NCBI RefSeq assembly: GCF_000015045.1
Contig: NC_008609.1
Span: forward strand, 2,799,501-2,863,500
Origin: Pelobacter propionicus DSM 2379
GTDB lineage: Bacteria > Desulfobacterota > Desulfuromonadia > Geobacterales > Pseudopelobacteraceae
Reading direction: 5' to 3'
Length of the DNA: 64,000 nucleotides
The notes below the pieces were generated by a model. It was given only the letters and a program-made list of their open reading frames with translations. It ran no database searches and was not told the DNA's origin. The position numbers and the translations under genes are program-made. Shown here in pieces: positions 31,541 through 40,748 of the stretch. Each line of letters starts with the position of its first letter. Within the stretch, counting starts at the first letter, position 1.

Positions 31541-31569
31541 TTGACATACGACCGCCCATACAGGATATT
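31541..31569 (+). promoter_or_regulatory. Candidate promoter of speA
   Basis: TTGACA (31541-31546), 17 bases, then GATATT (31564-31569). It would give a leader of about 155 bases before speA. It diverges from the hsp20-lon candidate with little space between, so the two may share regulation. Confidence 0.45.
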
Positions 31570-31732
31570 TCATCCTTTTCGGATGCAAAGGTTCAGATGG
31601 AGCGTCGATTCTCCCCGTTTTCCGGCGACGGCGCTCCGACCCCGCTGATTGCCGTGCGAATCGCCATGGGCTGCGGTTTCTATTTTGGCATTCTATTGTA
31701 TCATTACCACTATCCAGACGAGGAAACGGCCT

Positions 31733-33640
31733 ATGGAGCGCTGGTCAATCAACGATTCCGCGAAAATTTACAATCTCAACAACTGGGGCGGTGATCTCTT
31801 CTCCATCAACAAGAAGGGTAATATCTGCGTCCATCCTTCCCCCAATTCAAAGTATTCCATCGAACTGGCATCCCTGGTGGACGACCTGATCAAGCGTAAG
31901 ATAAAACCCCCCATCCTGCTCAGGTTCATGAACATCCTGGAGGGGCGCATCGCATCCATCAACCGGGTCTTCAGGAATGCCATCCAGACCAACAACTACC
32001 CGGCCCAGTACCAGACCTTCTACCCCATCAAGGTCAACCAGCAGCGCCAGGTCGTGGAGGCCATCGCCAACTTCGGCAAGAAGTACAACATCGGCCTGGA
32101 GGTGGGCTCCAAGCCTGAACTTGTGGCCGCCATTTCCATATCCACCAACAACAGCCTGCCGATCATCTGCAACGGCTACAAGGATACCGAGTTCATCGAG
32201 ACCGTCCTGTACGCCACCAAGATCGGTTACAATATCACCATCGTGATCGAGAAGCTGTTCGAACTGGAGAAGGTCATCGAACTCTCCAGGAAGACCGGCA
32301 TCACCCCCAAACTGGGCATCAGGGTCAAGCTCTCCTCCAAGGGGACCGGCAAGTGGGCCACCTCCGGCGGCGAGGACGCCAAGTTCGGCCTGCGCATCTC
32401 CGAGATAATCACCGCCATCGACCTGCTCAAGCAGTACAACCTGATCGACAGCGTCAAGCTGCTGCACTCCCACATCGGCAGCCAGGTCACCAAGATCGAC
32501 AAGATCAAAAACGCGCTGATCGAGGGGGCCCGCATCTATGTGGAGATGAAGAAGCTGGGGGTCAACCTGGAGTACATCGACATCGGCGGCGGTCTGGGGG
32601 TGGACTACGACGGATCCAAGTCCAGCTACTTCTCCAGCGTCAACTACTCGGTGGAAGAGTACGCCAACGACGTCATCTACCAGATCAAGAACATCTGCGA
32701 CGAGGCGGGGGTGGACTGCCCCAACATCATCTCCGAATCGGGCCGGGCCACCGTTGCCCACTACTCGGTGATGGTCACCAACATCCTCAACACCAACACC
32801 CAGAACCAGATGCCCGACTTCGAATCCATCCTGACCCAGGCGGAGCCCCTCTCACCCACGGTCAGGAAGCTTGTGGACATCTACAAGAGCATCGACCGCC
32901 ACTCCCTGCGCGAGGATTACCACGACACCCTCCAGCTGATCCAGGAGGCGGTCAGCCTGTTCAACCTGGGCTACCTGAACCTGAACGACCGGGCCATGGC
33001 GGAATGGCTGTACACACGAATAATCAAGAAGATCAACAACCTGGTGGAAAAGATGAAGCCGGTCCCCGAGGAGTTGCAGAACTTCAAGCTGAGCATGCGC
33101 CAGACCTATTTCGCCAACTTCTCCCTGTTCCAGTCCATACCGGATTCCTGGGCCATCGACCAGCTCTTCCCGATCATGCCGATCCAGCGGCTGGGGGAAA
33201 AGCCGGACGTGATCGCCTCCATCGCCGACATCACCTGCGATTCCGACGGCGAGATCACCAGCTTCGTGGGCGAGAACGGACGGACCAAGTACCTGCCGCT
33301 GCACAAGATCAGAAAGAACGAGGAGTACTACATCGGCTTCTTCCTGATCGGCGCCTACCAGGAGATACTAGGGGACCTGCACAACCTGTTCGGTGACACC
33401 AATGCCGTGCACATAACCTTCAACAAGAAGACCAACTACCGCATCGACACGGTCATCAGCGGCGACGCCATCCAGCAGTCCCTCAAATACGTACAGTACG
33501 ACGGCAACGAGATACTGAAAAAAGTGCGCGACAGCCTGGAGAACGGGGTCGCCTCCAAGAAGATCTCCATCGAGGAGAGCAGCCACTTCCTGGAACTGCT
33601 GGACAAGACCATCCAGGCCTACACCTACCTGGGTGAATAG
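31733..33640 (+). CDS. speA: Biosynthetic arginine decarboxylase SpeA
   Basis: 635 residues from ATG 31733 (GAGGAAA upstream); the frame extends to 31649 but the extra 28 residues are not family-like. It decarboxylates arginine to agmatine using PLP. The PLP lysine lies in QTFYPIKVNQQRQVVEA; the alanine-racemase-like barrel and KLLHSHIGSQ, YIDIGGGLGVDYDGS, SESGRATVAHYSV and the C-terminal DITCDSDGEIT follow. It opens the polyamine cluster. Agmatine must be turned into putrescine by enzymes not in this window. Confidence 0.95.
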   Translation: MERWSINDSAKIYNLNNWGGDLFSINKKGNICVHPSPNSKYSIELASLVDDLIKRKIKPPILLRFMNILEGRIASINRVFRNAIQTNNYPAQYQTFYPIKVNQQRQVVEAIANFGKKYNIGLEVGSKPELVAAISISTNNSLPIICNGYKDTEFIETVLYATKIGYNITIVIEKLFELEKVIELSRKTGITPKLGIRVKLSSKGTGKWATSGGEDAKFGLRISEIITAIDLLKQYNLIDSVKLLHSHIGSQVTKIDKIKNALIEGARIYVEMKKLGVNLEYIDIGGGLGVDYDGSKSSYFSSVNYSVEEYANDVIYQIKNICDEAGVDCPNIISESGRATVAHYSVMVTNILNTNTQNQMPDFESILTQAEPLSPTVRKLVDIYKSIDRHSLREDYHDTLQLIQEAVSLFNLGYLNLNDRAMAEWLYTRIIKKINNLVEKMKPVPEELQNFKLSMRQTYFANFSLFQSIPDSWAIDQLFPIMPIQRLGEKPDVIASIADITCDSDGEITSFVGENGRTKYLPLHKIRKNEEYYIGFFLIGAYQEILGDLHNLFGDTNAVHITFNKKTNYRIDTVISGDAIQQSLKYVQYDGNEILKKVRDSLENGVASKKISIEESSHFLELLDKTIQAYTYLGE

Positions 33641-33910
33641 GCGTTTCACCGCACCGCAACGACAGTATTGATGAGCACCATCGTCAGCCGCCAATTCCTC
33701 CCCCATCCCCTCTGAAGAGAGAATGGGGAGGGGCTCGGCGTTGCCAGCGAAGGAGAATCTCCCCCCTACCCCTTTTCCCAGAAGCGGGCTTTCTATCCAC
33801 ATCACACATTGGCCTGAAGAGGGTAACGGACCGGAACAAACGGTATAATTCTTATTCAGGCAGGCAATTCGCTGCCGTTCGATTCATGGCAGCAGGAGGA
33901 GCGTACAGAT
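33641..33910. other. Intergenic region with pyrimidine-rich inverted repeat
   Basis: Between speA and the dehydrogenase gene. It holds a run of C-rich and G-rich blocks (CCCCATCCCCTCT near 33700 facing AATGGGGAGGGG near 33722) that can fold, a second C-rich block near 33762, and TATAAT at 33844-33849 without a convincing -35. AGGAGGAG at 33894 serves the next gene. Confidence 0.4.
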
Positions 33911-35107
33911 ATGAGCAAGGTACTGATTATCGGAGCAGGCGGAGTCGGCAGCGTCGTCACCCACAAGTGTGCCCAGCGGCGGGACATCTTCAGCGAGATC
34001 ACCCTAGCCTCGCGGACCAAGAGCAAGTGCGACGCCATCGCGGCCCAGTTAGGCAACAGCATCAACACCGCCCGGGTTGACGCCGACAATGTCCCGGAAC
34101 TGGTGTCCCTGCTCAGACAGGTTCAGCCAAAACTGGTCATCAATGTCGCCCTCCCCTACCAGGACCTGACCATCATGGATGCCTGCCTGGAAACCGGTGT
34201 GAACTACCTGGACACCGCCAACTACGAGCCCATCGACACGGCAAAATTCGAGTATTCCTGGCAGTGGGCCTACCAGGAGCGCTTCAAAGACGCCGGCCTG
34301 ATGGCACTTCTGGGCTCCGGCTTCGACCCGGGGGTGACCAACGTCTACACCGCCCTGGCGGCGAAAAAGCACCTGGACGAGGTTCAGGAGATCGACATCA
34401 TCGATGCCAACGCCGGCTCCCACGGCCAGCCCTTCGCCACCAACTTCAACCCGGAGATCAACATCCGCGAGGTGACCGCCATCTGCCGCCACTGGGAGAA
34501 CGGCCAGTGGGTGGAGTCCGGCGCCCTGGCCACTAAACATTCCTTCGACTTTCCCGAGGGGATCGGCCCCATGAACATCTACCGCATGTACCATGAGGAG
34601 ATGGAGTCGCTGGTCAAACATATCCCCAGCATCAAAAAGGCCCAGTTCTGGATGACCTTCTCGGACAACTACCTGAAGCACCTGGAGGTGCTGCAGAACG
34701 TGGGCATGACCCGCATCGACGAGGTGGAGTTCCAGGGGCAGAAGATCGTGCCGATCCAGTTTCTGAAGGCGCTCCTCCCCGACCCCGGCTCCCTGGGTCC
34801 CCTGACCAAGGGGAAGACCTGCATCGGCGTCATCGCCCGCGGGCTGAAGGACGGCAAACGAAGGCAGGTCTACATCTACAACATCTGCGACCACCAGGAG
34901 TGCTACCGGGAGGTCAGCTCCCAGGCCATCAGCTACACCACCGGCGTGCCGGCGGTGGTGGGGGCGATCATGATGCTGACCAACAAGTGGCACGGAGCTG
35001 GCGTCTTCAACATGGAGCAGTTCGATCCCGAACCGTTCCTGGATGAACTGGGGCCCATGGGGCTGCCCACCGTGGTGGTGGATGGCGGCGACTGGCCCGA
35101 GCTGTAA
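33911..35107 (+). CDS. Carboxy(nor)spermidine dehydrogenase (saccharopine dehydrogenase family)
   Basis: 398 residues. The N-terminal Rossmann motif KVLIIGAGGVGSVVTHKCA and NYLDTANYEP, LMALLGSGFDPGVTNVY are typical of the Lys1/saccharopine dehydrogenase family. Linked nspC and speA point to carboxyspermidine dehydrogenase, which reductively joins aspartate semialdehyde to putrescine (or diaminopropane) with NADPH. A lysine-pathway saccharopine dehydrogenase is less likely in this context. Together with NspC it gives spermidine without S-adenosylmethionine decarboxylase. Confidence 0.9.
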   Translation: MSKVLIIGAGGVGSVVTHKCAQRRDIFSEITLASRTKSKCDAIAAQLGNSINTARVDADNVPELVSLLRQVQPKLVINVALPYQDLTIMDACLETGVNYLDTANYEPIDTAKFEYSWQWAYQERFKDAGLMALLGSGFDPGVTNVYTALAAKKHLDEVQEIDIIDANAGSHGQPFATNFNPEINIREVTAICRHWENGQWVESGALATKHSFDFPEGIGPMNIYRMYHEEMESLVKHIPSIKKAQFWMTFSDNYLKHLEVLQNVGMTRIDEVEFQGQKIVPIQFLKALLPDPGSLGPLTKGKTCIGVIARGLKDGKRRQVYIYNICDHQECYREVSSQAISYTTGVPAVVGAIMMLTNKWHGAGVFNMEQFDPEPFLDELGPMGLPTVVVDGGDWPEL

Positions 35108-35183
35108 CCATCAGACCGGATTTGGCGGTTCACACCTGCCGTCCCCTGGTTGATCCACTATTCCATCAAGAAGGAGTATCAGC

Positions 35184-35642
35184 ATGAAGCGCCTGGTCTG
35201 CATCTGCCTGACCCTGCTCGCCCTCTCTCCCCTGGGAGCGTTTGCCGGCGGCCTGGAAAATTTCCTGGCCAATGTGAATGTCCAGGCCCGGGCCGACCTG
35301 CCCGGCTTCTCCGCCAGGGTCAGTACCCAGTTCGGGGTACCGATCCCGCAGGTTCAGGCGGTCATCGGCTCGGTCCACGAACCTGCCGACGCCTTCATGG
35401 TTTTCCAGCTTGGCCAGATGTCCGGCCAGCCGACGGAGCGGGTGCTGCGCAGCTACAAATCCGGTAAGGGCAGGGGTTGGGGAGTGATTGCCAAGGAACT
35501 GGGCATCAAGCCCGGCTCGGCCGATTTCCACGCCCTGAAGAGCGGCAACCTCTCCTTGAGCGGTCACCCCGACGGCGGCCAGACCTCCCCCGGCAAGGGC
35601 AAGGGGAACGGCAAGGGACATGGCAAAGGGCACGACAAGTAG
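35184..35642 (+). CDS. Small exported protein of unknown function with Gly/Lys/His-rich tail
   Basis: 152 residues, AAGGAG before the ATG, and a clear signal peptide (MKRLVCICLTLLALSPLGAFAG). The mature part has SARVSTQFGVPIPQVQAVIG, FQLGQMSGQPTERVL and GRGWGVIAKELGIKPGS, and the last ~20 residues are a low-complexity run of G, K, N and H. I recognise no characterised family. It sits inside the polyamine cluster, 76 bases after the dehydrogenase and 14 before nspC. The basic tail suggests binding to envelope polyanions; that is inference. Confidence 0.75.
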   Translation: MKRLVCICLTLLALSPLGAFAGGLENFLANVNVQARADLPGFSARVSTQFGVPIPQVQAVIGSVHEPADAFMVFQLGQMSGQPTERVLRSYKSGKGRGWGVIAKELGIKPGSADFHALKSGNLSLSGHPDGGQTSPGKGKGNGKGHGKGHDK

Positions 35643-35656
35643 GGGCAACTCAGCAC

Positions 35657-36835
35657 ATGACCGGCATCGACATCGAAAAAATCCTTGAACTGGCCCCCTC
35701 CCCCGCCTATGTGGTGGACCTGGGACGACTGCGCCACAACCTGGCAATCCTGGACAACGTGCAGAAACGGAGCGGCGCCAAGATACTCATGGCGCTGAAG
35801 GCCTTCTCCATGTGGAGCACCTTCCCCCTGATCAGCCGCACCCTGGCCGGGGTCTGCGCCAGTTCCCCCTGGGAGGCGCGCCTGGGACGTGAGGAATTCG
35901 GCGGGGAGGTGCACAGTTTCGCCGCCGCCTTCAAGGAGCGCGATGTGGTGGAGCTCTTGGAGATCTCCAACCACCTGGTCTTCAACTCCCTTGGCCAGCT
36001 GGAGCGCTTCCGCCCGCTCTGGGAAGCGAAGCATGGAAATGTCTCCATCGGACTGCGGGTCAACCCGGAACACTCCGAGGGGCACACCGCCATCTACGAC
36101 CCCTGCGCCCCCTGCTCGCGCCTGGGCATCCCCCTGGCGGAATTTGAGCGAAGAATCGGTGAGGTTGGTGAGGAGCGCGCCCTGAACGGCGTGGAGGGGC
36201 TGCACTTCCACACCCTCTGCGAGCAGCTCTTCCAGCCGCTGGAGCGCACGGCACGGGCCTTCGAGGAGAAGTTCGGCAGGTTCCTGCCGCGCATGAAATG
36301 GCTCAACCTGGGGGGAGGACACCACATCACCCGGGAGGGGTATGACATCGACGGCCTGGTGGATCTGGTCAGCTACTTCCGGGAGAAGTATGATCTTACG
36401 GTCTACCTGGAGCCGGGGGAAGCCATCGCCATCGGCACCGGCATCCTGGTGGGCGAGGTGCTGGACCTGGTGCACAACGCCATGGATATCGCCATACTGG
36501 ACCTGTCAGCCACCTGCCACATGCCGGACATCCTTGAGATGCCCTACCGTCCCGACATCAAAAACGGCTTTGATCCTGGCGAAAAGGCGCACAGCTACCG
36601 CCTGGCCGGCCCCTCCTGCCTGGCCGGCGACGTGATCGGCGACTGGTCCTTTGAACGGCCGCTCCTGCCGGGAGATCGCCTGGCATTCCTGGACATGGCC
36701 CACTACACCATGGTCAAGACCACCACCTTCAACGGCATCCAGCACCCGGCCATCTGCACCTATGAGCCGGAAACCGGCGAACTCAAGGTCGTGCGCACCT
36801 TCGCCTATGGCGACTTCAGGGCGCGCCTCTCCTGA
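35657..36835 (+). CDS. nspC: Carboxynorspermidine/carboxyspermidine decarboxylase NspC
   Basis: 392 residues from ATG 35657; the frame runs upstream to 35477 over the preceding gene, but the family start is MTGIDIEKILELAPSPAYVV. A PLP alanine-racemase-fold decarboxylase: PLP lysine in KILMALKAFSMWS, then GLRVNPEHSE, GLHFHTLCEQ, LNLGGGHHITREGYD and YLEPGEAIAIGTG; GPSCLAGDVIGDW carries the active-site Cys-Asp-type segment. It removes the carboxyl group of carboxyspermidine made by the dehydrogenase upstream, giving spermidine or norspermidine. Confidence 0.95.
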   Translation: MTGIDIEKILELAPSPAYVVDLGRLRHNLAILDNVQKRSGAKILMALKAFSMWSTFPLISRTLAGVCASSPWEARLGREEFGGEVHSFAAAFKERDVVELLEISNHLVFNSLGQLERFRPLWEAKHGNVSIGLRVNPEHSEGHTAIYDPCAPCSRLGIPLAEFERRIGEVGEERALNGVEGLHFHTLCEQLFQPLERTARAFEEKFGRFLPRMKWLNLGGGHHITREGYDIDGLVDLVSYFREKYDLTVYLEPGEAIAIGTGILVGEVLDLVHNAMDIAILDLSATCHMPDILEMPYRPDIKNGFDPGEKAHSYRLAGPSCLAGDVIGDWSFERPLLPGDRLAFLDMAHYTMVKTTTFNGIQHPAICTYEPETGELKVVRTFAYGDFRARLS

Positions 36836-36836
36836 C

Positions 36837-37046
36837 ATGGCCCTGAAGAGCAAACTCTGGATGACCGGCAGCCTGGAATGGTTCACCTTCATCGACAACG
36901 AAGAGGTCTACCTGGGCAAACGGGAGGTGCCTGTGCCGCTGGAGGAGGGGGACTCCTGGACCAACGAGCTTGGAAACATGTTCAGGGTGATGGATGGGAT
37001 GATCTCGCTCATCGGCAGAACCGAACCGCCCACACGCTGCTGGTAG
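36837..37046 (+). CDS. Small protein of unknown function downstream of nspC
   Basis: A 69-residue frame starting ATG one base past the nspC stop. It reads MALKSKLWMTGSLEWFTFID and later SWTNELGNMFRVMDGMISLI, with globular composition and codon use like its neighbours. No strong ribosome site, but coupling to nspC would explain that. No family recognised. Confidence 0.5.
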   Translation: MALKSKLWMTGSLEWFTFIDNEEVYLGKREVPVPLEEGDSWTNELGNMFRVMDGMISLIGRTEPPTRCW

Positions 37047-37296
37047 AGTCTGAATTCGCCCTGTAACAGACCAATCCGTAGCGACTCTCCCGAGCGCAAC
37101 ACAACAGAACAACTTGAATTCCCCCTTCCTTGACTGTTATATGTCACACACATTTCCGCTCCCCACTGTGCAAATCGTCCCGGGGAGTACCCCCTGATAT
37201 ATGTCCTTCTGAAAAACGCGTGCGGAGTCAGGCGCCAGACAGCCGGGTAGCGCACGGCGAAAACCTGCCTCCCAACGCCACACGCTTGAGGTTTCA

Positions 37297-40200
37297 ATGA
37301 GGAAACAGCCACCAGGTTACATCCCGCACATGGATGACAAACTCTCTGCCGCGCTCCTGCATTCAATCAAGGGCATAGCCTGGGAGTGCGATCCACTCAC
37401 CCTGCGTTTCTCCCATGTTGACCAGGAGGCGGAATCCATCCTGGGCTATCCGTGCCGGCAGTGGGTCGAAGAACAGGATTTCTGGCAGGCCCACATCCCA
37501 ACCGATGACGCGGAGCAATGCGCCATCCAGCTCAGGGAGGCGGCTGAGAAGGGGGAAAGCCGGGAATTCGAACACCGCATGGCCGCGGCGGACGGGAGAA
37601 CCGTCTGGTTCCGCACCATTGTCACTCCGCTCCCCACCGAAGGCGGCTCCATCCGCCTGCAGGGGGTCATGATCGACATCTCCGAGAGCAGGCAAACCAG
37701 GATGCTGCTGCAATCCAGTGAGGAGCGCTTCCAGCGGGCCATGCTGGGCGCCAACGACGGCATCTGGGACTGGAACCTGCTCACCGATGAGGTCTACTTC
37801 TCCCCCCGCTGGAAGGAGATGCTCGGCTACGCTGAGCATGAGCTGGAGAACAATCTCGACAGCTGGTCCTACCTGACGCATCCGGCCGACCTGCAGGCCA
37901 CCCTGACACTGATAAAGGACTACGTGGAGGGGCGGAGCGACACGTTTGAAGCCGAGTTCCGCATGAGACACCGGGACGGCCACTACATCTGCGTCCTGTC
38001 GCGCGGCCTCCTGGCTCGTGACGATGACGGCAGGGGAACCCGCCTAGTGGGTACCCATGTGGACATTACACGACAGAGGCGGGCGGAGGAGGAACTTTAT
38101 CTTGCCCGATACTGCCTGGATCAGGCGCCCATGGGTATTTTCAGACTCGATCAGGACATGAACGTACTCTATGCCAACAGGCATGCCTGCGAGAGTCTGG
38201 GGTATTCCCGGGAAGAGCTCTGCCGGATGTCGGTGTTCGACTTCGACCCGCAGTTCAGGAGGGAAGACCTTCCCAATCATCTAAAAAAAAGACAACAACG
38301 GCATTGCATGACCTTTGAAGCGGTTCACCGGAACAGGGATGGTGTCATCTTTCCCGTGGAAATAACCTCAACCCACTTGGAATATCAGGGAGAAGAGTTC
38401 CTGTTCAGTTTCGCACGTGACATTACTGAGCGCAAAAGGGCCGAGCAGGCCTTAAAGGAGCAGGAGGAGCTGTACAGCGTTATATTCAATCAGGCGCCCG
38501 ACGGTGTGGTCCTGGTGGACGCGGAGACGCTGGAATTCAGGGAGTTCAACGACACGGCCTGCGCAGGGCTCGGCTACAGCCGGGAGGAATTCGCCCGACT
38601 GTCCGTAGCCGATATCAACCCCGAATACGACAAGGAGTGGCACCGGAGCCATATCAACGAGATCATCTCCCGGAATTATGGCGTCTTCGAGACCATCCAT
38701 CGTCACCGCAACGGCTCGCTGCGCAACATGCGCATCAGCGTGAGAACGGTCCAGATTCGGGGGTGCCGCTATCTGCTGTCGTTCTGGACCGACACCACCG
38801 AGCAGGCCAGACTCCAGGAGGAGCTGAGACTGCGGGAATACTACCAGCGTGCGCTCCTGGACAACTTTCCCTCTGCCGCCTGGATCAAGGACAGAGAGGG
38901 ACGCTTCCTGGCGGTCAACAGACAGCTTGCCACCTTTCTGGGGCTAGCGTCCCCCCAGGAACTGGTGGATAAAACCATCCATGATGTCGCCCCCTCGGCT
39001 CTTGCCGACCAAAACACGGCAGAGGACCGCAGGGTACTGACGAGCGGCAGACCAAAACACGACGAGGAAGAGCTTCCGGTAAGCGGTGAAAACCGCTGGT
39101 TCGAGGTCTATATTTCCCCGGTCTCCATCGACGGCCAGGTCGTCGGTACCGTGGGATGCAACTGGGATGTCACCGAGCGGAAAAAGATCGAGCAAAACCT
39201 CAGGGAGAGCGAGGAACGCTACCGCAGGCTGGTGGAGCTTTCTCCCGACGCGATCTTCATCCACAGCGGCAACAGATTCGTTTTCATGAACCAGGCCGCC
39301 GCCAGGCTGCTGGGAGCGAAAACCCCGGAAGAGCTCTACGGCAGGAAACCGCTGGATTTCATCCATCCCGACCAGCGGGAAATGGTGGGGCAGCGGATAG
39401 ACAGGGCACTTGAACGTCGGGACAACCCTCCCATCGAGGAGCTGATGGTCCGACTGGACGGCTCCACCGTGCCGGTGGAGATGGTCTCCGTGCATCACAC
39501 CTACCGGGGCAAAGACGCGGTGCTGGCCATAGCCCGCGACATAAGCGAGCGAATGAAGATTCAGGACGAGCGGGTACGAAGCCAGAAACTGGAATCCCTG
39601 GGGCTCCTGGCAGGAGGCATCGCCCATGATTTCAACAACATCCTTTCCGGCATCCTGGGAAACATCTCGCTGGTCTGCTCAAGACTCGACCCCGACGACC
39701 CTCTCGCCAGCCGCCTCAAAAGCTGCGAAAAAGCGACCATCCGGGCCACCGGGCTGACCCGGCAGCTGCTCACCTTCGCCCGCGGCGGAGAACCGGTCAG
39801 GAAGGTCATCGATCCCGCCCCCCTGATCCGGGAAAGCGCCACCTTCGTGCTGCGCGGCACCAACGTGAAGGGTGACATCCGGATGACGGAAGGCCTCTCG
39901 TGCATCAACGTCGATGCCGGACAGATCAGTCAGGTGCTGAACAACCTGATCATCAACGCCACGCACTCCATGCCGGGTGGCGGGGTAATCATCATCAGCG
40001 CGATGAACGAAGCGCTTCACGAGGGGAATGCGTTCAACCTGGCACCAGGGGATTACCTGAGAATAACCGTCCAGGACCAGGGCTGCGGCATCCCGCCGGA
40101 AAATCTGCCCAAGATATTCGACCCCTACTTCACCACCAAACGAAGGGGGAGCGGCCTGGGGCTTGCTTCGGCCTATGCCATAATCAGACGCCATGGCGGG

Positions 40201-40701
40201 GCGATCGAAGTATCCTCCCGGGTGGGGGTTGGAACGACGTTCACCCTCCGCCTTCCGGCTCAGCCCCAGGTACATGCCGCTGACAGGATGGTTGGACCAG
40301 GGAATGTCCTGTGTGGAAGCGGAAGAATCCTGGTCATGGACGACGAAGAGATCATCCGGGAGGTATCACGGGAAATCCTCCAGTGCGCCGGTTACTGCGT
40401 GGAGTCGTGCTCCGACGGAAGAGAGGCACTGCAGCGCTTCCAGGAGGCGAAAGAGAAAAGCAGACCGTTCGATGCGATCATCATGGACCTGACCATTCCC
40501 GGCGGCATGGGGGGGAAGGAGGCAGCACAGCTCATCCGCGCTGTGGACCCGAACGCGGTCCTGATCGTCTCCAGCGGCTATTCCAACGACCCGGTGATTG
40601 CCACCTACCAACAGCACGGCTTCAACGGATCGGTGGTCAAGCCGTTCTCCTTCCAATCCCTGGCCGGCGAGGTGCAACGGTTGATCAATAAGGGGAAGTA
40701 A
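37297..40701 (+). CDS. Soluble hybrid histidine kinase with six PAS domains and a C-terminal receiver
   Basis: 1134 residues and no membrane helix. PAS domains at roughly 20-130, 140-265, 270-395, 400-515, 525-650 and 655-770, most ending in a D.T/S-ER/K motif (DISESRQ, DITRQRR, DITERKR, DTTEQAR, DVTERKK, DISERMK). The HisKA box is [17 protein letters not shown], the ATPase has NLIINATHSMPGGG and RGSGLGLASAYAI, and the receiver has ILVMDDEEI, IIMDLTIPGGMGG and VVKPFSFQSL. PAS3 resembles the PAS domains of the 20.8-kb kinase, so they may be paralogues. GAGG precedes ATG. Signal unknown. Confidence 0.92.
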   Translation: MRKQPPGYIPHMDDKLSAALLHSIKGIAWECDPLTLRFSHVDQEAESILGYPCRQWVEEQDFWQAHIPTDDAEQCAIQLREAAEKGESREFEHRMAAADGRTVWFRTIVTPLPTEGGSIRLQGVMIDISESRQTRMLLQSSEERFQRAMLGANDGIWDWNLLTDEVYFSPRWKEMLGYAEHELENNLDSWSYLTHPADLQATLTLIKDYVEGRSDTFEAEFRMRHRDGHYICVLSRGLLARDDDGRGTRLVGTHVDITRQRRAEEELYLARYCLDQAPMGIFRLDQDMNVLYANRHACESLGYSREELCRMSVFDFDPQFRREDLPNHLKKRQQRHCMTFEAVHRNRDGVIFPVEITSTHLEYQGEEFLFSFARDITERKRAEQALKEQEELYSVIFNQAPDGVVLVDAETLEFREFNDTACAGLGYSREEFARLSVADINPEYDKEWHRSHINEIISRNYGVFETIHRHRNGSLRNMRISVRTVQIRGCRYLLSFWTDTTEQARLQEELRLREYYQRALLDNFPSAAWIKDREGRFLAVNRQLATFLGLASPQELVDKTIHDVAPSALADQNTAEDRRVLTSGRPKHDEEELPVSGENRWFEVYISPVSIDGQVVGTVGCNWDVTERKKIEQNLRESEERYRRLVELSPDAIFIHSGNRFVFMNQAAARLLGAKTPEELYGRKPLDFIHPDQREMVGQRIDRALERRDNPPIEELMVRLDGSTVPVEMVSVHHTYRGKDAVLAIARDISERMKIQDERVRSQKLESLGLLAGGIAHDFNNILSGILGNISLVCSRLDPDDPLASRLKSCEKATIRATGLTRQLLTFARGGEPVRKVIDPAPLIRESATFVLRGTNVKGDIRMTEGLSCINVDAGQISQVLNNLIINATHSMPGGGVIIISAMNEALHEGNAFNLAPGDYLRITVQDQGCGIPPENLPKIFDPYFTTKRRGSGLGLASAYAIIRRHGGAIEVSSRVGVGTTFTLRLPAQPQVHAADRMVGPGNVLCGSGRILVMDDEEIIREVSREILQCAGYCVESCSDGREALQRFQEAKEKSRPFDAIIMDLTIPGGMGGKEAAQLIRAVDPNAVLIVSSGYSNDPVIATYQQHGFNGSVVKPFSFQSLAGEVQRLINKGK

Positions 40702-40727
40702 AGGGGGAGCTCCCCCTTTACTTCCCC
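40692..40727. terminator. 36-base perfect palindrome overlapping the kinase stop codon
   Basis: GGGGAAGTAAAGGGGGAG and CTCCCCCTTTACTTCCCC are fully complementary with no spacer; the stop codon TAA (40699-40701) is inside the left arm. It lies 21 bases before priA. No U run, so it is terminator-like rather than canonical. Confidence 0.6.
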
Positions 40728-40748
40728 TCCCCTTCTCTGCTATCACTC

